Assembly (NCBI RefSeq): GCF_008728515.1
Contig: NC_044976.1
Location: 216,753,467-216,817,466, forward strand
Reading direction: 5' to 3'
Length of the DNA stretch: 64,000 bases
From: Papio anubis
Lineage: Eukaryota; Chordata; Mammalia; Primates; Cercopithecidae
A model generated the notes under the pieces. The model was not told the DNA's origin and searched no databases. It was given only the letters and a program-made list of their open reading frames with translations. Positions 1-10,169 of this stretch are shown one piece after another. The position numbers were made by a program, and so were the translations under genes. Every line of letters starts with the position of its first letter. The stretch's first letter is position 1.

Positions 1-154
1 CCTGAATACATTAAAGGCTCTGTCAGAAAACAGTATTCTGGAGTTAACTTTCTAGGATCTAATGTGATGTTTTCTCTTCTCTACTGAGCACAGTGAAAGG
101 TTGGTAGTTCAAGAATCCCCACAAGAATCATGCACCTTTTTTCTAATAAAACAG

Positions 155-247
155 GTCTTGCTATGTCTAAGCCAGAACTGATCATCTATCTGGAGGCAAG
201 GAAAGAGCCCTGGAATGTGAACACAGAGAAGACAGCCAAACACTCAG
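155..247 (+). CDS. KRAB-B exon of a KRAB zinc-finger gene (partial gene)
   Basis: This internal exon reads as a KRAB B box in the frame entered after two bases: it holds SKPELIIYLE followed by RKEPWNV, the SKPDLI...LEQ.KEPW core seen across KRAB zinc-finger proteins. It is preceded by an AG acceptor at 153-154 and followed by a strong GTAGGT donor at 248. It is 93 bp, close to the usual 96 bp, and ends with one base of a split codon, which is the phase the finger exon at 10170 requires. KRAB-B supports the KRAB-A box in recruiting TRIM28/KAP1 for heterochromatin repression (family knowledge). No KRAB-A exon is visible in bases 1-152, so it and the start codon lie outside the window. The reading frame shows no break. 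Confidence 0.85.
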
Positions 248-610
248 GTAGGTGGGAGTGAATGAAGCAAACATAGGTAGGGGGTCTGAGGATCAAGGAA
301 GAAGCCAGACTTTAAAATGTGGTTTGGGAAGCTCTACTCCCATGGAAATGGCTTCTGAGAAGCCTGGATTTCTTTCTCTTGCTCTCACATAGGGGCATCT
401 TCTATCTCATGCTCTTAAATTATCTAAGGACTGTACTTCCCTTCAGTGATTTTCCTTCAAGTTCACAGTGAGCGTCACAGTCATCTTCGTAGGTCATAGG
501 GGACTGCATGAGCTGACTGCTCTTCCATTGCTTTGGGGGACGTGGAACTGTCTGCGTATTTTTGAGGAACTCTGTTAAAAATTATGTATATATATATACG
601 CACACGTAAT

Positions 611-898
611 TTTCTTGAGATGGAGTCTCGCTCTGTCACCCAAGCTGGAGTGCAGTGGCACAATCTTGGCTCACTGCAACCTCTGCCTCCCAGGTTCAAG
701 CGATTCCCCTGCCTCAGTCTCCCGAGTAGCTGGGACTACAGGCGCCTGCCACCACACCCGGCCAATTTTTTTTGTACTTTAGTAGAGATGGGGTTTCACC
801 ATGTTAGCCAGTATGGTCTCAGTCTCCTGACCTCGTGATCCACCTGCCTTAGCCTCCCAAAGTGCTAGGATTACAGGCGTGAGCCACCGCGCCCAGCC
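611..898 (-). mobile_element. Alu SINE, reverse
   Basis: Full dimer, read from the T-rich tail end to the gcgcccagcc end. It lies in the zinc-finger gene intron, antisense to the gene. A short TA run precedes it. Confidence 0.92.
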
Positions 899-1679
899 TA
901 AAATATTTTTTAAGATCCCTTTTTGCATTGCATCTGGAACATGTGAGAGTAATGGTGATACTGGTATTTGGTTCAGAAATCCCACAACAGATATATGTTT
1001 TTTCCTTTATGACTTACCCTGTGGAGATTTCAAATGTGATTCTACAGAAATTGATAGTAATTTTATCAGAAGACTAAGCATATCCCTAAATATAAGACAT
1101 TCTAGTGTTGTTTACTTAAAAATGTTATTTCTTTTGTGTGAACTGAGATTTGTAATTTAAACCCTATGTGCCCAAATTTCTCAGCTGTTCTCAGTTTAAT
1201 ATATCTACTCACATCCTAGATTTCTTAAATATGCTGGGTCGTTGGGGAGTGTAGAACATTACCGATTATATAGTAAACTCCCACTTGTTACCTTCCTTTA
1301 AAATAACTGTCATTTTATAATTTTCTCTTGTTTAGTATGAAACTTCGTGGGTCTGTGTCATTTATATATATATGTGTGTGTAGATATGTATGTGTATAAT
1401 GTGATTTTTTTACACGAATAAAAATTGGATAACTATTGTGTACAGTGTCATGATTTGATATCTATATATAGTGAAATGATTAATACAGTTAAGTTAATGA
1501 ACACACCTGTCACTTCACATAGTTATTTTTATGTTGAAAACACTTGTCTGCTGTGTTAATACAGATTTTAAGCATACAAAACATTGTTATTATTAACTGT
1601 ACTCATAATGCTATTCATTAGATTTCCAAAGCTTATTTATTTTATAACTGAAAGCTTATAGTGCCCTTGTAATACTACA
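899..1679. other. AT-rich intron sequence with old L1-like patches
   Basis: No gene. A TA/TG dinucleotide patch occupies about 1363-1395. The segment around 1400-1560 resembles the 3' region of ancient L1M elements but is too diverged to classify firmly. Confidence 0.4.
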
Positions 1680-2060
1680 TCTTCCATTTTCCTACCCTCT
1701 TGGCAGTCACCTCTGTCTTCTGCTTCTGGTTCAACCTTTTAAGATTCCTCATATGAGTGAGAAGAACAGGAAGTATTTGTTTTACTGTGTTTGGCTTATT
1801 TCACTTAGCATGTTGTTAGAATGGCAGGATTTCATTATGTTTATTGCTTAATAATACTCATTACATCTACGTAAACATTTTCTTTATCCATTCAGCATTC
1901 ACAAAGATTTACATTGTTTCTATATCTTGAAAATTGTGACTCATGCTATAATGAACATGGGGATGTAGATATTTATTTGAGATACTGATTTTATTTCTGT
2001 TGATTTTATACAAACACACATACAGATGTGAGATTGCTGTCTTGTATGGTAGTTATTTTC
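1680..2060 (-). mobile_element. L1 3' fragment, antisense
   Basis: The phrases 'ttggcttatttcacttagcat' region and the 'tatttatccattc...' style region of the L1 3' end are recognisable on the + strand, so the element is antisense. It is an old, diverged copy cut by the Alu that follows. Confidence 0.65.
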
Positions 2061-2358
2061 CTTTTTTTTTTTTCTCGAGACAGACTTTTGTTCTGTCGCC
2101 CAGGCTGGAGTGCAGTGGCATGATCTCAGCTCACTGCACCCTCTGCCTCCGGGGTTCAAGAGATTCTCCTGCCTCAGCCTCTCCAGTAACTGGGATTACA
2201 GGTGCCCACCACCACATCTGGCTAATTTTTATATTTTTAGTAGAGACAAGGTTTCACCACGTTGGCCAGGCTGATCTTGAACTCCTGACCTCAAGTGGTT
2301 CACCAGCCTCAGCCTCCCAAAAGTGCTGGGATTATAGGCGTGAGTCACCGCGCCTGGA
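2061..2358 (-). mobile_element. Alu SINE, reverse
   Basis: Full-length dimer beginning in a T-run and ending at caccgcgcctgg. It abuts a second, monomeric Alu-related unit. Confidence 0.92.
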
Positions 2359-2359
2359 C

Positions 2360-2497
2360 TTTTTATTTATTTATTTATTTTTTATAGAGATGGGTTCTCA
2401 CTCTATTATCCAGGCTGGTCTCAAACTCCTGGCCTCAAGCAATCCTTCCACCTCGGCCTCTCAAAGTGGTGAGATTATAGGCCTGAGCCACCACACA
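2360..2497 (-). mobile_element. Alu monomer (FLAM-type), reverse
   Basis: Single left-arm-like unit. A TTTA-rich run stands where the tail should be, and it ends in gagccaccacac. There is no second arm, as expected for a fossil monomer. Confidence 0.75.
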
Positions 2498-3624
2498 TGA
2501 ACAATTTTTACTTATGTATTATAATTTTTGTGAACATATTCAGTTCTGTACACTTCAAGACATTATGGTGCAAAAGTGAATAATTCAACAATCACATTGT
2601 CTATTACCAGCACATTTATCTGTAAGTTTGTTTGCCTTTATAAATGTTACAGGCAAACAAACTTAGAGATAAATGTACTTGCAGAAGACATGCCAGGACA
2701 TATTCTTTATGATGTGTGTGTGTGTATTTGCCTGGCCCTTTAGAAACACCATTCTATATTTGTTTTTAAGGGTCTGTTTCAGATATCTCATATAAATGGA
2801 TTCGTATAGTCTCTATCTTTTTGGGACTGGGTTATTTTGTTTAGCATGTCACCAAGATTTTCATTTTTAATTTGTAAGCGTACATAGTAGGTGTATATAT
2901 TTATCTGGTACATGAGATACTGTGATACAGGCATGCAATGCATAATAATCACATCAGGACAAAGGGCTTTTCTTAAAGATTCATCTTTATTGTAGATTTT
3001 ACCAGATTTCCTGCTTTTTAAAAGCTGAGTAATATTCCATTATTTGTGGGGGGGATTTTTTTGAGACATCTCGATTTCTTGGGCGTCTGTGGTGCTAGTG
3101 TGAGTTAATTTTGTTGTGAGGAGTCTCGCTCTGTCACCAAGGCTGGAATGCATGGCCTGACCTCAGCTCACTGCAGCCTCCACCTCCCAGATTCAACTGA
3201 TTCTCCCACCTCAGCCTCCGGGTTGCTGGGACTACAGGCGAGCCCCACCATGCCTGGCTATTTTTTTTTTGTATTTTTAGTAGAGACAGAGTTTCGTCAT
3301 GTTAGCCAGGCTGGTCTCAAACTCCTGACCTCAGGTGATCTACCCGCCTTGACCTCCCAAAGTGCTGGGATTACAGGTACGGGCCACCCACTCCCAGCCT
3401 ATTTGTGTATTCTGAATTATATTTAGCCATTCATTTGGTGACGTAAGTTTGGGTTGTTTTCCCTTATTAGCTTTTGTGAATAATGTTGCAATAAATATGG
3501 GTATGCAAATAACTTTTCATGTGCCCATATATGTGGAGGTTTATTTCTGTGTTCTGTATTCTGTTTCATTGACCTAATTGTCTGCCTTTATGCCAATACC
3601 AAACGGTTTTAATTACCACAGCTT
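2498..3624 (-). mobile_element. L1 3' fragments, antisense, split by an Alu
   Basis: Pieces around 2500-3110 and 3400-3624 carry L1 3' landmarks on the + strand, such as 'gagtaatattccattattt' and 'gtgaataatgttgcaataaa'. The two pieces flank the Alu at 3115. A TG run lies near 2711. Strongly diverged. Confidence 0.6.
3115..3399 (-). mobile_element. Alu SINE, reverse, tail end altered
   Basis: The dimer is recognisable from gaggagtctcgctctgtcacc onward, but the usual T-run and 'tttgaga' are replaced by unrelated sequence. It ends in ctcccagcc. Confidence 0.85.
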
Positions 3625-3909
3625 CTTTTTTTTTTTTTTTTGAGAGAGAATCTTGGCTCTGTCACCCAGGTTGGAATGCAGTGGCGCGATCTCGGCTCAC
3701 TGCAACCTCTGCCTCCCAGGTTCAGGTCATTGTCCTGCCTCAGCCTCCCAAGTAGTTGGGATTACAGGCATGTGCCACCATGTATTTTTAGTAGAGACGG
3801 GGTTTCACCATGTTGGCCAGGCTGGTCTTAAACTCGTGACTTTAGGCGATCCACCCATCTCGGCCTCCCAAAGTGCTGGGATTACAGGCATGAGCCACGC
3901 GCCGCGCCG
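3625..3909 (-). mobile_element. Alu SINE, reverse, small internal deletion
   Basis: Dimer with a T-run start. The segment normally reading 'cccagctaattttt' is missing, so 'gccaccatg' runs directly into 'tatttttagtagagac'. Confidence 0.9.
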
Positions 3910-4191
3910 ACGGTAATGTATTTTAAAATCATAAAGTATGATACCTGCAACATTGTTCTTCTTTGTGGAGATCATTGCTCTCTTCATGGTTCCTTCACTT
4001 GCTGTGTAATTTTAGAGTTGCCTTTTCTATTTCTGCAAAAATGAAATTGTGAACTTGAAAGGATTGCCCTGAATCAGTAGGTCACTTGGGTGACATGAAC
4101 ATCTTCATAATATTAAGTCTTCCAGCCCACAAAGAAGAACATGCTCAAGTGTGTGTTGTTGAACTTCTGTGTATTTGTGAATGTTTCAGTT
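3910..4191 (-). mobile_element. L1 ORF2-region fragment, antisense
   Basis: The + strand shows the L1 ORF2 3' pattern, including 'atcttcataatattaagtct' followed by 'tccagcccac', in reverse sense. It continues on the far side of the next Alu. Confidence 0.55.
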
Positions 4192-4493
4192 TTTTATTTA
4201 TTTATTTATTTTTTGAGACGGGTCTCGCTCTGTCGCCCAGGCTGGAGTGCAGTGGTACGATCTCGGCTCACTGCAAGCTCCGCCTCCCGGGTTCACACCA
4301 TTCTCCTGCCTCAGCCTCCCAAGTATCTGGGACTACAGGCGCCGCCACCACGCCCGGCTAGTTTTTTGTATTTTTTAGTAGAGACGGGGTTTCACCGTGT
4401 TAGCCAGGATGGTCTCCATCTCCTGACCTCGTGATCCACCCTCCTCGGCCTCCCAAAGTGCTGGGATGACAGGCGTGAGCCACCGTGCCTGAC
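4192..4493 (-). mobile_element. Alu SINE, reverse, with target duplication
   Basis: Full dimer flanked by the direct repeat tgaatgtttcagtttt, so it inserted by L1-type retrotransposition into the surrounding L1 copy. The tail is a TTTA-rich run. Confidence 0.93.
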
Positions 4494-4943
4494 TGAATGT
4501 TTCAGTTTTCTTTCTGTTACTGATTTCTTGTTTTATTCCATTTTGGTCATAAATAATAATCTATAATATTTCCATTTTTAAAAATTAATTAAGACTTTGT
4601 TTTGTGGCCTGACAGGTGGTCTATCAAGGAGAATGTTTTCTGAGCTGTTGAGAATATTGTGGATTCTGTTGTTTAGGGTGTTCTCTAGATGTCTGTTGGT
4701 TGTCATTGTTTTATGGTGCTTTCAAGTCCCCCTGTTCCCTGTGTACTTCTTGCTTCATTTCTGTAAATATTTGCTTTATATATTGTAAACCCTGGTGAGA
4801 AACAGATGTAGATGTAAATACACAAACAGACATACATTTGTTGTAGGTTTTCTGTGAACAAAACCTTTTATTTATTGTCTTTTTTGTCTCCTGTGAGTTG
4901 TTCACTTTTGGTTTTTTGTTTGTTTTTTGTTTTGTTTTGTTTC
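4494..4943 (-). mobile_element. L1 ORF2-region fragment, antisense (continuation)
   Basis: Contains 'ttctctagatgtctgttggt' and neighbouring L1 ORF2 landmarks on the + strand. It continues the element interrupted by the preceding Alu. The last 100 bases are unclassified. Confidence 0.55.
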
Positions 4944-5540
4944 TTTGAGATAGAGTCTCGCTCTGTCACCCAGGCTGGATTGGAGTGGTATGATCTCAGC
5001 TCACTGCAACCTCTGCCTCCCGGGCTCAAGCGTTTCTGCTGCCTCAGCCTCCTGGGTAGCTGGGATTACAGGCGCGTGCCACCACGCCCAGCTAATTTTC
5101 TTTCTTTTTTTTTTTTTTTTTGAGACGGAGTCTCGCTTGGTCGCCCAGGCTGGAGTGCAGTGGCCGGATCTCAGCTCACTGCAAGCTCCGCCTCCCAGGT
5201 TCACGCCATTCTCCTGCCTCAGCCTCCCGAGTAGCTGGGACTATAGGCGCCCACCACTTTGCCCGGCTAGTTTTTTGTATTTTTTTAGTAGAGACGGGGT
5301 TTCACCGTGTTAGCCAGGATGGTCTCGATCTCCTGACCTCGTGATCCACCCGTCTTGGCCTCCCAAAGTGCTGGGATTACAGGCTTGAGCCACCGCGCCC
5401 GGCCTAATTTTCATATTTTTAGTAGAGACAGGGTTTTGCCATTTTGGCCAGGCTGGTCTCCAACTCCTGACCTCAGGTGATCTGCCCACCTCAGCCTCCC
5501 AAAGTGCTGGGATTACAGGTGTGACCCACTGTGTCCAGCC
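4944..5540 (-). mobile_element. Older Alu, reverse, split by a younger Alu
   Basis: The left portion ends at 'cacgcccagctaattttc' and the right portion resumes at 'ctaattttcatatttttag', so one Alu was cut inside its middle A-rich/linker region by the nested element. Confidence 0.9.
5101..5403 (-). mobile_element. AluYR-type SINE nested in an older Alu
   Basis: Carries the ggccggatctcagctcac form and ends gcttgagccaccgcgcccggc. The repeat ctaattttc on both sides is the target duplication. It is among the youngest elements of the window. Confidence 0.92.
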
Positions 5541-6366
5541 ACAACAATATATTTTAAACTGGTAATGTCTTCAGTTACATACAAATTTTTTTTCTCAGTA
5601 CGTCTGCCTTGAACTTTAGGTTACTGATGTCATTGATCATATCTTTTTATATGAACAGATGTTTATAATTATTTTTACACTTTTGTTCCTCTGCCACCCG
5701 GGTTCAAGCAATTCTTGTGCCTCAGCCTTCCTATAGCTGGGACTACAGGTTTGTTCCCTCACGCCCAGCTAATTTTTTTGTGTTTTTAGTAGAGATAGGG
5801 TTTCACCATGTTGGCTAGGCTGGTCCCGAACTTCCGACCTCAAGCATTCCTCCCACCTTGGCCTCCCAAAGTGCTGGGATTACAGGCATGAGCCACCACA
5901 CCCAGCCCCTTTAGTGTTTCTTGAGTGTAGATCTACTGATGACTTTTTCAGCATTTGCTTACCTTATATTCTTGAGCTCCATAATTTCTATTTCTTTTTA
6001 TACTTTTTATCTTTTGGTTGATCTTCCAAGACAACTGATTTCATTTAGTTTTATATGTTCTTATTTCACTTATTAATATTATTCACATGGTTATTTTGAG
6101 TTTTTAAAAATAATTTATCTCCATTTCTTTAGGGTTGCTATCTGGATATTTCTTTTTCCTTTCTGGGGCCATAAGTATCCTGATATTTTGTATACATTGT
6201 AATCTTTTGTTCAGATTTGAAATTAACAAAAAGCCACCTGTTTCAATCTTTATAAAGTGGCATTGTTCTGGGAAATTCTGACACCAATTGATCAGGCTAG
6301 AGATTATGGGAGCCTCTCAAACTTGTTCTTGGGATATGTCTTCTCTGAAATGGTGTTTTGATTTGT
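5541..6366. other. AT-rich intron sequence, probably old L1, with an Alu fragment
   Basis: Outside the Alu piece at 5688-5908 the sequence is T-rich and looks like weathered antisense L1, but I cannot assign it base by base. No gene is visible. Confidence 0.35.
5688..5908 (-). mobile_element. Truncated Alu, reverse
   Basis: Starts abruptly near 'cctctgccacccgggttcaag' without tail or 'gagacggagt', then runs normally to caccacacccagcc. Confidence 0.85.
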
Positions 6367-6603
6367 TTTGTTTGAGACAGAGTCTCTCGCTGTGTCTCCC
6401 AGACTGGAGTTCAATGGTGCAATCTCAGCCCACTGCACCGTCTGCTTCCTGGATTCAAGCAATTCTCCTGCCTCAGCCTCCCAAGTAGCTGGGATTATAG
6501 GCATGTACCACTATGCCTGACTAATGTTTGTATTTTTAGTAGAGATGGGGTTTCACCGTGTTGACCAGGGCTAGGATTACTGGCGTGAGCCACTGCGCCC
6601 GGC
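6367..6603 (-). mobile_element. Alu SINE, reverse, internal deletion
   Basis: The sequence jumps from 'caccgtgttgaccaggg' to 'ctaggattactggcgtgag', losing roughly 60 bases of the left arm. Confidence 0.88.
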
Positions 6604-7034
6604 TATTTTCTTAATTACAGAGGTTTTCACATGTTTCCTCTTAAGAGGCTGTAATTACTTGTTATGTCCGTTGTCCATCTCTGGTACTGCAGTTTCTTGT
6701 CTACTGTAACAATCATTTATTACTGGTTTCAAAACAACCAACCTGTCGGTCAAAGTATACCATCATTCCATTCAGTACTCTGTCATAGAAGACAGCAACC
6801 AGTTTTTTTCAAGCCCCCAAAAGTATGGACACATGTGCTACTATTTTCTTTATTTTATGAGGGAGAAGTCAGAAGTTTACTCCTAAGGGCACCATACCAT
6901 ATTGGAAAAAAGGAATGGCTGTGGTGGGTAAATGGAACACACTTTCCTTCGACTTCTATGGGGCTTATGGCATTGTGCTCACCTGGGGTGCTGCAAACCC
7001 TTCATTGATTTTTAGAGTTCTCAGAAAGGCTTTA
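6604..7034. other. Unclassified intron sequence
   Basis: No repeat family or exon recognised. Open frames here lack splice context or a recognisable domain. Confidence 0.4.
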
Positions 7035-7550
7035 AAAAAATTTTTTTTTAAATTGTATGTATTTATGAGGTACATAAGATATTTTGATACAAACATGTAA
7101 CGTGAAATAAGCATATCAGGGAAAATGGGGTGTCCATTCCCTCAAGCATTTATTTTTTGAATTACAATCAGATTATACTATTTAAGTTATTTTAAAATGT
7201 ACAACTGAAATTATTTTTGACTATGGTCACCCTGTTGTGCTATTAAATAGTAGGTCTTATTCATTCTTTTTAAGTAATTTCTTGCACCCATTAACCATCC
7301 CCACCTCCCCCACCCACTCACCCAGTACCCTTTCCAGCCTCTGATAACCATTCTTCTACTCTCTATCTCCATGAGTTAATTGTTTTGACTTTTAGATTCC
7401 ACAAATAAGTGAGAGCATGCAATGTTTGTCTTTCTGTACCTGGCTTATTTTACTTAACATAGTGACCTTCGGTTCCATCTATGTTGTTGCAAATGACAGG
7501 ATCTCATCCTTAAGGATGAATAGTACTCCATTGTCTATAAGTAGTACATT

Positions 7551-7870
7551 TTCTTTCTTCCTTTTTTCTTTTTTTTTTTTTTTTTTTGAGACAGAGTCTT
7601 GCTCTGTCGCCCAGGCTGGAGTGCAGTGGCGCGATCTCGGCTCACTGCAAGCTCTGCCTCCCGGGTTGACACCATTCTCCTGCTTCAGCCTCCCAAGTAG
7701 CTGGGACTACAGGTGCCGCCACCACACCCGGCTAGTTTTGTTTTTGTATTTTTAGTAGAGACGGGGTTTCACCGTGTTAGCCAGGATGGTCTCAATCTCT
7801 TGACCTCGGGATCCGCCCGCCTCGGCTTCCCAAAGTGCTGGGATTACAGTTGTGAGCCACTGCGCCTGGC
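7551..7870 (-). mobile_element. Alu SINE, reverse, inside L1
   Basis: Full dimer flanked on both sides by ctataagtagtacatt, a clean 16-bp target duplication within L1 sequence. Confidence 0.95.
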
Positions 7871-9053
7871 CTATAAGTAGTACATTATCTTTATCCAGTT
7901 GCCTGTTGATGGATACTTAGGTTGCTGCCAAAATTTGGCTATTGTGAATAGTGCTGGAACAAACATAGAAGTGCATCTATCTTTGATATACTGATTTCCT
8001 TTCTTTGGCATATACATCTGCAGTGGGATTGCTGGATCATATGGTACCTCTATTTTTAGTGTTTTGAGGAACCTCCAAACTGTTCTTCATAGTGGTAGCA
8101 CTAATTTAAATCCCCACAGTGTACAGGGTTTCTCACCAGCGTTTGTTATTGCCTGGCTTTTGGATATAAGTTATTTTATCTGGGGTGAGATGATATCTCA
8201 TTGTAGTTTTGATTTGCATTTCCCTGATGGTCAGTGATGTTGAGAACCTTTTCATATGCCTGTTTGCTATTTGTGTCTTGTTTTGAGAAATGTTTATTCA
8301 CATATCCTGACCATTTTTTGGCTCAGATTATTAGATTTTTTTGCCTGTAGAGTTGTTTGAGCTCCTTATAACTTCTGGTTGTTAATCTCTTGTCAAATGA
8401 GTAGTTTTCAAGTATTTTCTCCCATTCTCTGGGTTGTCTGTTCACTTTGTTGATTGTATTCTTTGCTGTGCAGAAGCTTTTTAACTTGATATGTTCCCAT
8501 TTGTTCATTTTTTTTTTTTTTTTTGGTTGTCTGTGTTTGTGGGGTATTGCTCAATAAATTTTTGCTTAGACTAATGTCTTCGAGGTTTTTCTCAATTTTA
8601 ACTTTTCAAAAAACTCATTTTTTGTTTCATTGATGTTTTGAATTTTTCAAAAAATTTTAATTTCATTTATTTCTGTTCTGAGCTTCATTATTTTTCTTCC
8701 ACTAATTTTGGGTTTTGTTCGCTCTTGCTTTTCTAGTTCTGTACGATGCATTGTTGGATTGTTTAGTTGAAGTTTTCCCTTTTTTTTCATGTAGGCAGTT
8801 ATAGCTATAAACGTCCCTGTTTGTACTGCTTTTGCTGTATCCCATAGGTTTTGGTGTATTTTGTTTCTGTTATCATTTGTCTCAAGAAATTTTAAATTTC
8901 CTCCTGAATTTCTTTTAACTCACGGGTCATTTGGGAGCATATTGTTTAATTTCCGTGTATTTGTATAGTTTTCAAAATTCCTCTTTTCATTCTAGTTTTA
9001 TTCCATTGTGGTCAGAGAAAATGCTTGGTATTATTTCCATTTTTGGAATGTTT

Positions 9054-9336
9054 TTTTTTTTTTTTTTTTTTTTTGAGACGGAGTCTTGCTCTGTAGCCCA
9101 CGCTGGAGTGCAGTGGCCGGATCTCAGCTCACTGCAAGCTCCGCCTCCCGGGTTCACGCCATTCTCCGGCCTCAGCCTCCCGAGTAGCTGGGACTACAGG
9201 CGCCCGCCACCTCGCCCGGCTATTTTTTGTATTTCTTAGTAGAGACGGGGTTTCACCGTGTTAGCCAGGATGGTCTCGATCTCCTGACCTCGTGATCCGC
9301 CCATCTGGGATTACAGGCTTGAGCCACCGCGCCCGG
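9054..9336 (-). mobile_element. AluYR-type SINE, reverse, inside L1
   Basis: Has the ggccggatctcagctcac signature and the flanking repeat ccatttttggaatgttt. About 25 bases are missing between 'gatccgcccatct' and 'gggattacagg'. Confidence 0.94.
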
Positions 9337-10169
9337 CCATTTTTGGAATGTTTTAAGACTTGTTTTGTGACCTCACATATGGTCTCTCCTTGAGAATGAT
9401 CCATGTGCTGAGGAAAATAATGTGTATTGTGCAGCTGTTGTATGAAATGTTCTGTAATTATCTATTAGATCCATTTGGCATATAGTGCAGATAAGCGCTA
9501 TGTTTCTTCGTTGATTTTCTGTCTAGTAGGTTTGTCTGGTGCTGCAAGTGAGGTCATGAGCCGCCGTGCCCAGCCTTCATTTAATGTTTTCACTTTGGAC
9601 CAAAGTAGTTTACACACCAGAGTTATAGTGTTATTTTGTGTTTTTGTGTGTTGTTACTATTACCAGTTAATTTTGTAACTTCAGATGATGTTATTATTAA
9701 TTAATGTTCTTTTCTGATTGAAGTACTCCTTTTAGCATTTCTTGTAGGACAGGTCTGGTATTGATGAAATACCTCAGCTTTTGTTTGGCCATCTTTATTT
9801 CTCTTTATGTTTGAAGGATATTTTTGCTGGATATAATATCATAGGGTAAAGGTTTTTTTCTTTCAGCACTTTAAGTATGTCATGCCACTCTCTCTTGGCC
9901 TGTAAGGTTTCCAGTGAAAAGTCTGCGATGAGGCATATTGGAGCTTCATTGTATGTTATTTCTTTTTTTTCCCCCTTCGGCTGCTTTTAGGGTTCACATA
10001 ATGGCATTTTGTTTAGTATATTTTTGTTAGGATTATGACTATGAAGGAATAAGGGCCTGTAGTATTTCATTATGCTATCTTGCTAATGTGCTTGTATAAT
10101 TTTATGCCTTAGATTTGTAAAGTATGTTATCTAGTAAGTGGAATAATTTGTTGTTTTTATTTTTTCCAG

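Larger units (their letters stand above)
7035..9990 (-). mobile_element. Long antisense L1, 3' region to ORF2, interrupted by Alus
   Basis: From left to right the + strand shows the reversed L1 3' region ('ggattgctggatcatatggt', 'tttgatttgcatttccctga', 'cattctctgggttgtctgtt') and then ORF2-region landmarks ('gctgtatcccataggttttg', 'attccattgtggtcagagaa', 'tcttgtaggacaggtctggt'). This ordering fits one or a few stacked old L1 copies on the minus strand. Alus at 7551 and 9054 interrupt it. No intact ORF2 remains. Confidence 0.75.
248..10169 (+). other. Intron between KRAB-B and zinc-finger exons
   Basis: The intron runs from the GTAGGT donor to a pyrimidine-rich acceptor ending in tttttccag. 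Nearly all of it is antisense L1 fragments and Alus, mostly in reverse orientation to the gene. That is common for introns of young KRAB zinc-finger genes. The stretch 248-610 directly after the donor shows no recognisable element. Confidence 0.75.

Noticed and set aside
1..152. KRAB-A exon just upstream of KRAB-B
   Set aside because: No frame shows the VTF.DVA or EEW...Q..LY.DVM core, so the exon must be further upstream.
9555..9574. A 20-base Alu end (catgagccgccgtgcccagc) within L1
   Set aside because: Too short to call as an element; possibly a deletion remnant.
7035..9990. Functional L1 ORF2
   Set aside because: Stops, deletions and two Alu insertions break it; only landmark phrases remain.
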